A stretch of DNA of 60,000 nt, taken from Antedon mediterranea (taxonomy: Eukaryota; Echinodermata; Crinoidea; Comatulida; Antedonidae). The translations under genes and the position numbers were made by a program. The notes under the pieces are model-generated. The model searched no databases. It was not told the DNA's origin and saw nothing but the letters and a program-made list of their open reading frames with translations. The stretch lies in contig NC_092675.1 of the NCBI RefSeq assembly GCF_964355755.1, forward strand, positions 31,522,912-31,582,911, read 5' to 3'. Position 1 is the stretch's first letter; each line of letters starts with the position of its first letter. Shown one piece after another: positions 52,901-60,000 of the stretch.

Positions 52901-54063
52901 CTTGTTTCTTATTTATTTTTTAGGCTTGCTGTTCAAAAGCTTTGCTTCTTTATATAACTATTTTTAAAATATATATATGTAAATAATTTGAGTAAGCTGT
53001 GAATTTACTATCTATTAGAGGGAATTTAGGAAGTTAAAGCATCTTGTTTGTACTTGTTTTCTTCTGTATTCAATTTTAGATGGTCATCCTATTATGGCAA
53101 CTGCAAGCACTATTGGACACATTGCATTATGGGACTTGGAAGAAAAAAAGTTAAAAAGTCAAATGAGAGAAGTACACCATGGATCTGTGACTGGAATGAA
53201 GTTTTTGGACTCTGAACCTCTAATGGTTACATCAGCAGCAGACAATTCACTAAAGGTAAACATAAGTTACATATCTTTATACAGTCCGAGCCATTTAATA
53301 TTACACTTCTTAGTCTTATAAAATAATGATGTTTGATTTCCTAAATTTCATAGAAAACAGTTGAGTATTATACTTTTATATATTTTATATTTATACTAAA
53401 ACTTTGATTTGTGCCGAATTGTTTATAAAACGATAGCAATAATTCAAATTCTTTGATATTTTTATTTTGTTATACGTATCTTCATCAATATCCAGTGGGA
53501 AAACTATATTCCAGAAGAATTTTTTACAGAAAAAATAGTTGTTACCATTTAATTGATAAAAAACAGGAAATAGCTCTAATGACTTCACATAATAATATGC
53601 AAATTACCTTTTTTTTTACTCCCAACCTTTTACCCACCAGACACCACAAAAATAATTACAAAATGATTTCATTCAGTATTTTTGCAATTTATTTAAAATT
53701 CACCTTTCTTATATAAATATTGTGCACAGAGTTGGGACTAACACTGTGTACTATGACACATTTCCAATTGTATGTATTGTGTATGAAATTGGACAATAAA
53801 AGTTTTTTGAATTTGAATTTTTTTGAATTTTGAATTAAAGGGTTAATGGACAAATCTTGTATCAACGCCAAAGTTTTATACAGGATTATTTTTGCAAAAA
53901 AAGTAAAAACACAATCTTTTACTTATTTGATATTTTATTTAGATGTGGATTTTTGATCAACCTGATGGTTCTGGTAGATTGCACAAAATTAGGTCAGGTC
54001 ACTATGCACCTCCAACAATGATTCGTTTCCATGGTAGTCATGGAAAGGATATTTTAAGTGCCG
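28941..54063 (+). CDS. WDR36: WDR36 (UTP21), small-subunit processome WD40 protein, exons 1-9
   Basis: WDR36/Utp21 belongs to the nucleolar complex that processes the 18S rRNA precursor. Nine exons, all phases consistent: 28941-29084, 37358-37385, 37591-37691, 39808-39922, 40037-40169, 45566-45620, 52522-52654, 53080-53255, 53943-54063. They encode about 335 residues from MPHGSKVFVGARALGFYSNH. The start is supported by an in-frame TAG 35 bases upstream. Blocks shared with human WDR36 as I remember it are VITSIGKAFHTYN, LPFGDHLIAVDSDSHVYIWH, ISAIMHPSTYLNKILFGSHQ, APAVDVVAVGLANG, QDWGPITAISFRTDGHPIMA and RSGHYAPPTMIRFHGS. These cover the first beta-propeller. Exon 9 ends in phase 1 at GTAAGT and no later exon is seen before 60000. 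Introns 1, 3, 5, 6 and 9 are heavily occupied by repeats. The 28-base exon 2 (CARFGLVSV) is a microexon. Confidence 0.95.
32289..32632. repeat. 172-bp direct duplication inside the transposon
   Basis: AAAGTTTCTTATAATACTCC starts at 32289 and again at 32461. About 150 bases are nearly identical, including CTCATGGGTTCTTTATTT and TTAAGTTACAAAATAGTTTA. Just upstream, a shorter direct repeat of period about 64 bp (AACATAGAATTATAATCAAT) starts near 32169 and 32233. Confidence 0.8.
32668..34630 (-). pseudogene. Degenerate XPG/PIN-nuclease-like transposon gene
   Basis: Minus-strand fragments in order: 34630-34440 (KVGAIKRSFVAAEELANT... ending EEG at a GTAAAT donor), then about 33870-33790 after an acceptor (EFQGLESTEELLNEGEF). 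Next is 33591-33169 (QEEADTRMFLYAKYAAHHGG, SPDTDDVFIIGLAF, LHCFTGCDSVKAFFGNGK), then 33170-33070 with shifted frames, and finally 33062-32668 (MMPPNKDTVCKHIQHANSQA, GNGWKM, a cysteine-rich CSCKNCNN tail and an acidic end). The EEADTR and SPDTD acidic motifs plus FTGCDS-x-FFG are the hallmark of a nuclease-like family widespread in invertebrate transposons and uncharacterised proteins. Several stops and frameshifts show this copy is dead. Confidence 0.72.
36404..37089. mobile_element. Second palindromic element nested in the right arm
   Basis: Arms 36404-36520 and 36974-37089 are inverted copies of about 117 bp (start CTAACTTCTGTGTACTAAAG). Each arm carries an ATTACGTCAT/TGACGTCA-like word, a CCAATGGGGT box and GTATAAGGAC. 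The arms interrupt the outer foldback element. The loop holds a small open frame at 36647-36802. No clear target duplication was found, so a rearrangement instead of an insertion is possible. Confidence 0.55.
36647..36802 (+). CDS. Small ORF inside nested palindrome, unknown
   Basis: ATG at 36647 opens 51 codons beginning MVTKKQQANADNKGALKYYD and ending at TAG. Composition is basic then serine-rich, with no hydrophobic segment. It lies in the GC-richer loop of the palindromic element, downstream of a CCAAT and TATAAGG word in the left arm. The basic, polar N-terminus recalls the start of a retroelement ORF1 or a captured first exon, but I recognise no family. It could be non-coding. Confidence 0.25.
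   Translation: MVTKKQQANADNKGALKYYDLDSSPRAESQKSAGPSLASLSLHKQTHIMRL
37740..39775 (+). mobile_element. CR1/L2-like LINE copy in WDR36 intron 3
   Basis: It extends from a 5' truncation near 37740-37780 through the reverse transcriptase frame and about 300 bases of 3' UTR to an (AATAA)n/(AAATA)n tail at about 39738-39770. A microsatellite-like 3' end instead of a plain poly(A) is usual for the CR1/L2 group. An intact frame suggests recent insertion. I could not identify target duplications. Confidence 0.75.
37771..39432 (+). CDS. Non-LTR retrotransposon reverse transcriptase (CR1/L2-like), 5' truncated
   Basis: The frame is open from the truncation point to a stop at 39432, with no internal stop. 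Reverse transcriptase motifs appear in order: PKSSKACSPDEYRPISITPL, DFSKAFDRI (catalytic Asp, motif A), GVPQGTKLGPILF (motif B), KFVDDLT (motif C, FVDD), NPAKCNVMHV (motif D) and KLLGVLLQKNMKW (motif E). The tail YIRPLLEYASPLWH...EFVQKRAFKII is typical of Jockey/CR1/L2-group elements. The endonuclease is missing. The element sits in WDR36 intron 3 in the same orientation as the gene. Confidence 0.88.
   Translation, partial: RNNEPRKWHKKIQTITGKAKPKSNTIVLRCDLPVHDAVRDLNIHFSRICSQLPALDLENLPAFLPSLSPPVIYPGQVYRRLLKIKVNKSSHPDDIPSRLIRDFAVELAPPLTEIFNLCLKLHVFPSVWKRAAITPIPKSSKACSPDEYRPISITPLFGRIFESFIAEWISKDFQPHLDPQQFGNSKGCSTTHYLVDLCNRILSGTDCQGTYASICTVDFSKAFDRISHTTLIKKLIKYNICPSVIPTVCSFLASRSQCVRFNGSLSSFKPVTCGVPQGTKLGPILFTVMVNDLLEHVPERWKFVDDLTIGEINRVPRGGDTTLVSHSLQSYLDALQTWCDENDMQPNPAKCNVMHVHFMRNEPNFVPLTIGDNVLEEKSVVKLLGVLLQKNMKWDYQVNEMISKSSRRLFMLYILKRYGAPRDDLVFTYITYIRPLLEYASPLWHSAITKQQCTQLEFVQKRAFKIIIGYNNYTGYQDTLEILNITSLQDRRLGVLAKFGSSLVTSGRFTSWIPENIKPERTLRSFNKYCVPRCRTNRYGNSTLPSAIRILNK
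40271..44933. repeat. Minisatellite A: ~100 units of 46/48 bp, WDR36 intron 5
   Basis: Unit: GTACAGTACATTTCAGATAC then AGACTGTGTGTGAGTGGCCC then TTTGAT. Two length classes alternate irregularly: 46 bp with CATTTCAG and 48 bp with CATTTTTCAG. Point variants include TTTAATGTCC, TTTAATGTAC and GTGCGAG. The array begins about 100 bases after the exon 5 donor and ends about 630 bases before exon 6. Because 46 and 48 differ modulo three, short frames open repeatedly (SGPLMYSTFFRYRLCV-like peptides); these are artefacts. Confidence 0.97.
45838..52405. repeat. Minisatellite B: ~142 units of 46 bp, WDR36 intron 6
   Basis: Unit: CACATGCTAGACCCAGGGGA then CTCCAACAGCAAACATACAT then ACAATA. Variants are AGCGAAC, AGCATAC, GGAATCC, GGACTGC, 42-bp units lacking one CATA, and 50-bp units with an extra CAAA. 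Rare variants recur in the same order 2,158 and 2,392 bases apart, showing higher-order duplication. It starts about 218 bases after exon 6 and ends about 117 bases before exon 7. Peptide frames here are periodic artefacts. Confidence 0.97.
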
Positions 54064-54084
54064 GTAAGTTAACAACTTAACTTT

Positions 54085-56155
54085 TAATAAGCCATTATGA
54101 TTTCATATCTGTTATGCATGCCATAGAACTGTGAATGCTGTAAAATCATTATGATTTCATATCTGTTATGCATGCTCTAGAACTGTGTAAAATCATTATG
54201 ATTTCATATCTGTTATGCATGCCATAGAACTGTGAATGCTGTAAAATCATTATGATTTCATGTCTGTTATGCATGCTCTAGAACTGTGTAAAATCATTAT
54301 GATTTCATATCTGTTATGCATGCTATAGAACTGTGTAAAATCATTATGATTTCATGTCTGTCATGCATGCTCTAGAACTGTGTAAAATCATTATGATTTC
54401 ATGTCTGTTATGCATGCTCTAGAACTGTGTAAAATCATTATGATTTCATATCTGTTATGCATGCTATAGAACTGTGTAAAATCATTATGATTTCATATCT
54501 GTTATGCATGCTATAGAACTGTGTAAAATCATTATGATTTCATATCTGTTATGCATGCTATAGAACTGTGTAAAATCATTATGATTTCATATCTGTTATG
54601 CATGCTATAGAACTGTGTAAAATCATTATAATTTCATATCTGTTATGCATGCTATAGAACTGTGTAAAATCATTATAATTTCATATCTGTTATGCATGCT
54701 ATAGAACTGTGTAAAATCATTATGATTTCATATCTGTTATGCATGCTCTAGAACTGTGTAAAATCATTATGATTTCATGTCTGTTATGCATGCTATAGAA
54801 CTGTGTAAAATCATTATGATTTCATATCTGTTATGCATGCTATAGAACTGTGTAAAATCATTATGATTTCATATCTGTTATGCATGCTATAGAACTGTGT
54901 AAAATCATTATGATTTCATGTCTGTTATGCATGCTCTAGAACTGTGTAAAATCATTATGATTTCATATCTGTTATGCATGCTCTAGAACTGTGTAAAATC
55001 ATTATGATTTCATATCTGTTATGCATGCTCTAGAACTGTGTAAAATCATTATGATTTCATATCTGTTATGCATGCCATAGAACTGTGAATGCTGTAAAAT
55101 CATTATGATTTCATGTCTGTTATGCATGCTCTAGAACTGTGTAAAATCATTATGATTTCATATCTGTTATGCATGCTATAGAACTGTGTAAAATCATTAT
55201 GATTTCATGTCTGTTATGCATGCTATAGAACTGTGTAAAGTCATTATGATTTCATGTCTGTTATGCATGCTCTAGAACTGTGTAAAATCATTATGATTTC
55301 ATGTCTGTTATGCATGCTATAGAACTGTGTAAAATCATTATGATTTCATATCTGTTATGCATGCTATAGAACTGTGTAAAATCATTATGATTTCATATCT
55401 GTTATGCATGCTATAGAACTGTGTAAAATCATTATGATTTCATATCTGTTATGCATGCTCTAGAACTGTGTAAAATCATTATGATTTCATATCTGTTATG
55501 CATGCTATAGAACTGTGTAAAATCATTATGATTTCATGTCTGTTATGCATGCTATAGAACTGTGTAAAATCATTATGATTTCATGTCTCTTATGCATGCT
55601 ATAGAACTGTGTAAAATCATTATGATTTCATGTCTGTTATGCATGCTATAGAACTGTGTAAAATCATTATGATTTCATATCTGTTATGCATGCTATAGAA
55701 CTGTGTAAAATCATTATGATTTCATATCTGTTATGCATGCTATAGAACTGTGTAAAATCATTATGATTTCATATCTGTTATGCATGCTATAGAACTGTGT
55801 AAAATCATTATGATTTCATGTCTGTTATGCATGCTATAGAACTGTGTAAAATCATTATGATTTCATGTCTGTTATGCATGCTATAGAACTGTGTAAAATC
55901 ATTATGATTTCATATCTGTTATGCATGCTATAGAACTGTGTAAAATCATTATGATTTCATGTCTGTTATGCATGCTATAGAACTGTGTAAAATCATTATG
56001 ATTTCATGTCTGTTATGCATGCTATAGAACTGTGTAAAATCATTATGATTTCATATCTGTTATGCATGCTATAGAACTGTGTAAAATCATTATGATTTCA
56101 TGTCTGTTATGCATGCTATAGAACTGTGTAAAATCATTATGATTTCAAGTCTGTT
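54085..56155. repeat. Minisatellite C: ~44 units of 47 bp, WDR36 intron 9
   Basis: Unit: TGTGTAAAATCATTATGATT then TCATATCTGTTATGCATGCT then ATAGAAC. Variants are CATGTCTG versus CATATCTG, GCTCTAG versus GCTATAG, and longer units with GTGAATGCTGTAAAAT. ATGCAT and TGCATGC palindromes occur in each unit. The array starts about 20 bases past the exon 9 donor, so its first copy appears to derive from native intron sequence. Confidence 0.97.
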
Positions 56156-58168
56156 ATCACAGCTGTTTCAACCAATGTAAAATAAATAGAAAAAGTCAAG
56201 CGCCCTCAATATTGTCAGACGGCGATATGTGCCTGAGCGTGACGCCGCGCGAGTGGTTGAATCTCGTTCAACTTTCGCGACATTTGCAACTTTTATAACT
56301 ACACTTTAAATTAATTTAATCAATTTCGTCATAAATATTATAAAACCATTTTTATACTATTTGTTAGAAAATAGGATTCTTAATTACCGATTTTTTGGAA
56401 ATAGTAAGTAATTAAGCATAACAACAAGTTTACGAAATTATTTACACCCGGAATTTTTAAAAATTAACATCGATCGGCCTAGCAAATGTAAACAATGGAA
56501 AGTTTGAAAAAATGCTTGTCAAATTGTACACTTTTTGTTTTTATTCGTAATTTTCATAAATACTTGGAAAATCTAGGTAAAAGTTTGATTATATATGCTT
56601 ACATGAGACATTGAATTGTTAGGAGGTGACGGTGAAAATCTCAAGAAATTTTCATTTAAAAACTCGACTGTTTTGTTAAATGCGAAACAGCGTATTTGGC
56701 GAGAGGTCGATGAACGCGGCTGATAACCGCTCGCTAGGCTGTACGCAACTAGGCCTAGGTGGTACGTATATGTAGTGTAATCATACTATACATCATTTTA
56801 ATTTACAATAGAATAAATAATAAGCTTAATTATTATCATTGTATTTATTTCAACTGAATATAATTCATCATAAATGTAAAAATTTAGTAAAACTACTAAC
56901 TACCAGGCCTAGCTAGGCCCTTAAAATTAAAGCCTATACAAAAATACTCAAACTACTGTATGATAAATATAATATAACATTAAAGGTTGGTAAAATTAAA
57001 ATTTCTTTTCTTTTTTGTAGGCAACACAGTTTCACGAAAAGGCTTTACGTTCTACTTGCTTCTGTTGTGGAACAAAATTTAAAGAAAAGGATAAAAAATA
57101 CAACTTAAAAAATATGAAAACCATCACAAATTTGCACTAAATCTAACAAATGTAAAATTACAACCTATATACATTTATACAACCTGCCATTCGCGAATTT
57201 TCAATGGATACTGTATACTACCACGCTAACATTTAAATTAACAGGGCATGGACCAAATTGCTTGGCATGCTACACTTCAACAACAACTATGACCTGGGCC
57301 AAAACTACATTCACAAGTGAAAGAACACACTGGCGCTTAGGGGAACAGTTTTTTGTCTGGTACAGCTGCTCCATAATCTGCTTTTCTTCTTTATATCTTC
57401 ACTCTTTTTGAAATTTAATTAAATGAACATACCTCATAATCAAATAACTGTTTTCTCATCCTAATTTATATACATAGTTTAAAAAGCGCCAATTTTCAAT
57501 TAAGATTACATCATACATTGTATATTTCTATTCAACAAAATTGTCAGAACTTTCTATTATTTAAATGTCTAAGATAGTCAGATCTTGGGTCCATTCTACA
57601 GTCACCACAGATTGACTTTTTCATCACAAAATTTCTGAAATTATAAAATGTATTAATGTGTAAATTAAGTATTTTTTAATTCCATAAAAATATCATACAA
57701 GTATTTTTAGCAGAATACAGGCATATTGCACCAGGTGTAATACAGCCTAAGCTACATATGCTTGAGCACCATGCTATTGCATTCATGAGAGAATGGAAGG
57801 GGGTCTCTGAGCAAGGCGGTCTCTGAGCAAGGCGGGGAGCTAATACATGCCAAACTCAACCGTCACAAAACAGCAGTGTGGATTAGAGTCAAACTTAGAC
57901 TCATCTGATTTTCACATCTCCAATGATACAAAATGAAATAATAAAACCCACCAAATGCAAGAAAGCCAACAAAGAATGATTCATTAACATTAATGATCAT
58001 AAAATATTGTACATTTTTAAATGTTAAAGGAATATTGCATTGTATTGATTTCCTTTTAACAATGCCTAATGATAATGAATATGTAAAAGTAATACTATAG
58101 TATGTCTATATTTCAATTACTAACTAATTACTATTGATTGATAGTACTACTGCTGTACTGCTGTACTG
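56156..58168. other. Right-hand region: possible element with CpG-rich segment and zinc-like fragments
   Basis: After the minisatellite the sequence has a CpG-rich patch at 56200-56280, an AT-rich stretch, a second CpG patch at 56680-56760 and the peptide-coding fragments at 57021-57140 and 57244-57412. A direct duplication GGTCTCTGAGCAAGGCGG lies near 57800. No WDR36 exon was found here, so this is still intron 9 or an inserted element. Confidence 0.45.
57021..57412 (+). pseudogene. Degenerate zinc-binding fragment, RAG1-N-terminus-like pattern (weak)
   Basis: A strong acceptor (TTTTTTGTAG at 57011-57020) precedes ATQFHEKALRSTCFCCGTKF with a further KEKDKKYNLKN, ending at TAA 57138-57140. 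About 100 bases on, after another acceptor-like AACAG, a second frame gives GHGPNCLACYTSTTTMTW up to 57412. The arrangement C-x2-C-G-x2-F-K...Y and, about 70 codons later, H-x3-C-x2-C resembles the N-terminal zinc-binding region of RAG1 and of N-RAG-type transposon proteins. The middle cysteine pair is not seen and the frames are broken. Other zinc-ribbon transposon proteins could give the same pattern, and two C-x2-C motifs in AT-rich DNA could be chance. Confidence 0.25.
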
Positions 58169-60000
58169 TAGCATGGTAAACACAATTTAAAATTTACTAG
58201 TTCTTGAACAGTAAAATAAACTTACCTATATAGATGGTAGGTATAGGTATTGGTCCAAATCTGTTTAAAATGTTTTAGCCATTTTGGGTTGCCGCTATAT
58301 ATGTACCTAAAAAATAGTAATAGTAATAGTATAACATTATAATAAGAATTAATTAAAATTAACTTATTAAATTTACTATGGTTGCATACATACTAATTTG
58401 AATATGCAGTGATGAGCAAAAACAAATGTTAAAATTCATTATTTATAATAATTGTAATTATTACATACAGGGTAGGCATATATGCCTTATGTCATTGCAT
58501 AGGGTATATATAACCAGGTATCCTCATAATAAACATTATTTGTAATAAATACTGTAAATATATTAAAAATAAAAATTAATAATAATTAAATAATAATATA
58601 TAGGCATAGAGCCTCTAGGCCTAATTAGGTAGCCTACTAATACCTAGCCTATTGCTCTAGGCTAGGCTAAATAAGCTGGAAAGCTGCTTCTCTGTAGGCT
58701 GCTAGTGCAAGAGAGCACAGGTCTAGCTAGTATATTAAAATAAAAATAGGGCCTATAATATAGGCCTAGCCTACCCAGCCAGTGGTAGTGATTGGTTGTT
58801 AATATTGAAAATTAATAGCATGGTAAACACAATTTAAAATTTACTAGTTCTTGAACAGTAAAATAAACTTACCTATAATATAGATGGTAGGTATAGGTAT
58901 AGGTATTGGTCAAAATCTGTTTAAAATGATTTTTCCACTTCGGGTTGCCGCTATGTACCTAAAAATAGTAAAACATTACTATAAGAATTAATTAAAATTA
59001 GCTTATTAAATTTAATATGGTTGCATACATACTAATTTGAATATGCAGTGATAAGCAAAAACGAATGTTTAAATTCATTATTTATAATATTGTAATTGTA
59101 ATTATTACATACAGGGTAGGCATATATGCCTTATGTCATTGCATAGGGTATATATAACCAGGTATTCTCATAATAAACATTATTTAAATAAAATACTGTA
59201 AATATATTAAAACTAAAAATAATAATAATTAAATAATAATATATAGGCGTAGAGCCTAGACCTAATTAGGTAGTCTACTTATACCTAGCCTATTGCTCTA
59301 GGCTAGGCTAAATAAGCTGGAAAGCTGCTTCTCTGTAGGCTGCTGCTAGTGATAGAGAGCACAGGTCTAGCTAGTATATTAAAATAAAAATAGGGCCTAT
59401 AATATAGGCCTAGCCTACCCAGCCAGTGGTAGTGATTGATTGTTAATATTGAAAATTAATAGCATGGTAAACACAATTTAAAATTTACTAGTTCTTGAGC
59501 AATAAAATAAACTTACCTACTGTATATAGATGGTAGGCTGCTAGGTATTGGTCCAAATCTGTTTAAAATGTTTTTGCCACTTCGGGTTGCCGCTATGTAC
59601 CTAAAAAATAGTAAAACATTATTATAAGAATTACTTAAAATTAGCTTATTAAATTTAATATGGTTGCATACATACTAATTTGAATATGCAGTAATGAGCA
59701 AAAACGAATGTTAAAATTCATTATTTATAATAATTGTAATTATTACATACAGGGTAGGCATATATGCCTTATGTCATTGCATAGGGTATATATAACCAGG
59801 TATTCTCATAAGAAACATTATTTAAATAAATACTGTAAATATATTAAACAAAAATTAATAATAATTAAATAATAATAGGCCTATATAGGCGTAGAGCCTA
59901 GCCTAATTAGGTAGCCTACTTATACCTAGCCTAATTGCTCTAGGCTAGGCTAAATAAGCTGGAAAGCTGCTTCTCTGTAGGCTGCTGCTAGTGATAGAGA
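58169..60000. repeat. Three tandem copies of a ~645-bp unit, running off the window
   Basis: Copies start with TAGCATGGTAAACACAATTT at 58169, 58816 and 59460 (spacing 647 and 644). All three share TATGCCTTATGTCATTGCAT and AAGCTGGAAAGCTGCTTCTC. Differences are scattered point changes and small indels, mostly in TAGGTATAGGTAT and AATAATA runs. The last copy is cut by the window end, so the copy number is unknown. Confidence 0.92.
58222..58307 (-). other. Exon-like segment inside the 645-bp unit (also in copies 2 and 3)
   Basis: On the minus strand each copy has an acceptor-like TTTTTTAG or TTTTTAG, then a core translating as SGNPKWLKHFKQIWTN (copy 1), SGNPKWKNHFKQILTN (copy 2) or SGNPKWQKHFKQIWTN (copy 3). 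It is followed by a donor-like GTAAGTTT about 20-30 bases on. Copy 1 stays open to the donor; copy 3 meets a TAG after IWTN. The conserved peptide may mark a triplicated exon or transposon remnant, but could also reflect only recent duplication. Confidence 0.25.

Noticed and set aside
53391-53871. Short frames between WDR36 exons 8 and 9
   Set aside because: They are AT-rich intronic frames with no conserved motif; exons 8 and 9 join in phase without them.

Overview
The window is animal nuclear DNA. It is AT-rich (my impression, not counted), with many short phase-consistent exons, GT/AG introns, non-LTR retrotransposons, terminal-inverted-repeat elements and long minisatellites. No bacterial or viral gene organisation is visible. 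The protein sequences are clearly metazoan but well diverged from vertebrates. The intergenic DNA is peppered with the palindrome TAGGCCTA. Together these suggest an invertebrate deuterostome, plausibly an echinoderm; the taxon is a low-confidence inference.

Three protein-coding genes are supported by exon-by-exon reconstruction. (1) RICTOR, the defining subunit of mTORC2, lies on the minus strand at 17367-3627 and appears complete. I resolve 29 exons whose phases all agree, giving 5,031 coding bases (1,676 codons plus stop). (2) An SLCO/OATP-family organic anion transporter lies on the minus strand at 25156-20181. It is complete except where a run of N at 22001-22200 interrupts it. (3) WDR36/UTP21, a WD40 protein of the ribosome small-subunit processome, lies on the plus strand from 28941. 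Nine exons (about 335 codons) are present, and the gene runs off the right edge.

Region by region: 1-3626 is RICTOR downstream DNA without recognisable genes. 3627-17367 is RICTOR. 17421-18045 is a CpG-rich minisatellite directly upstream of the RICTOR start. 18046-20180 is intergenic with diverged repeats. 20181-25156 is the transporter, with a 5'-truncated L1/Tx1-like LINE in one intron. 25157-28940 holds tRNA-derived SINE-like sequences, two hairpin-unit tandem arrays and a duplicated copy of the WDR36 upstream segment. WDR36 intron 1 (29085-37357) is almost wholly transposon: a 5.7 kb element with long inverted termini carrying a broken XPG/PIN-nuclease-like gene, then a foldback element with a 9-bp target duplication and a second palindrome nested in its right arm. 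Intron 3 holds a CR1/L2-like reverse transcriptase ORF.

The most unusual property is the load of minisatellites inside WDR36. Introns 5, 6 and 9 each carry a different array, of unit 46/48, 46 and 47 bp respectively. Together they cover about 13.3 kb of intron and total roughly 285 units. The right end (56156-60000) contains a degenerate peptide fragment whose cysteine pattern resembles the N-terminal zinc-binding region of RAG1-like proteins (weak call). It ends with three tandem copies of a ~645-bp unit that continues past the window.
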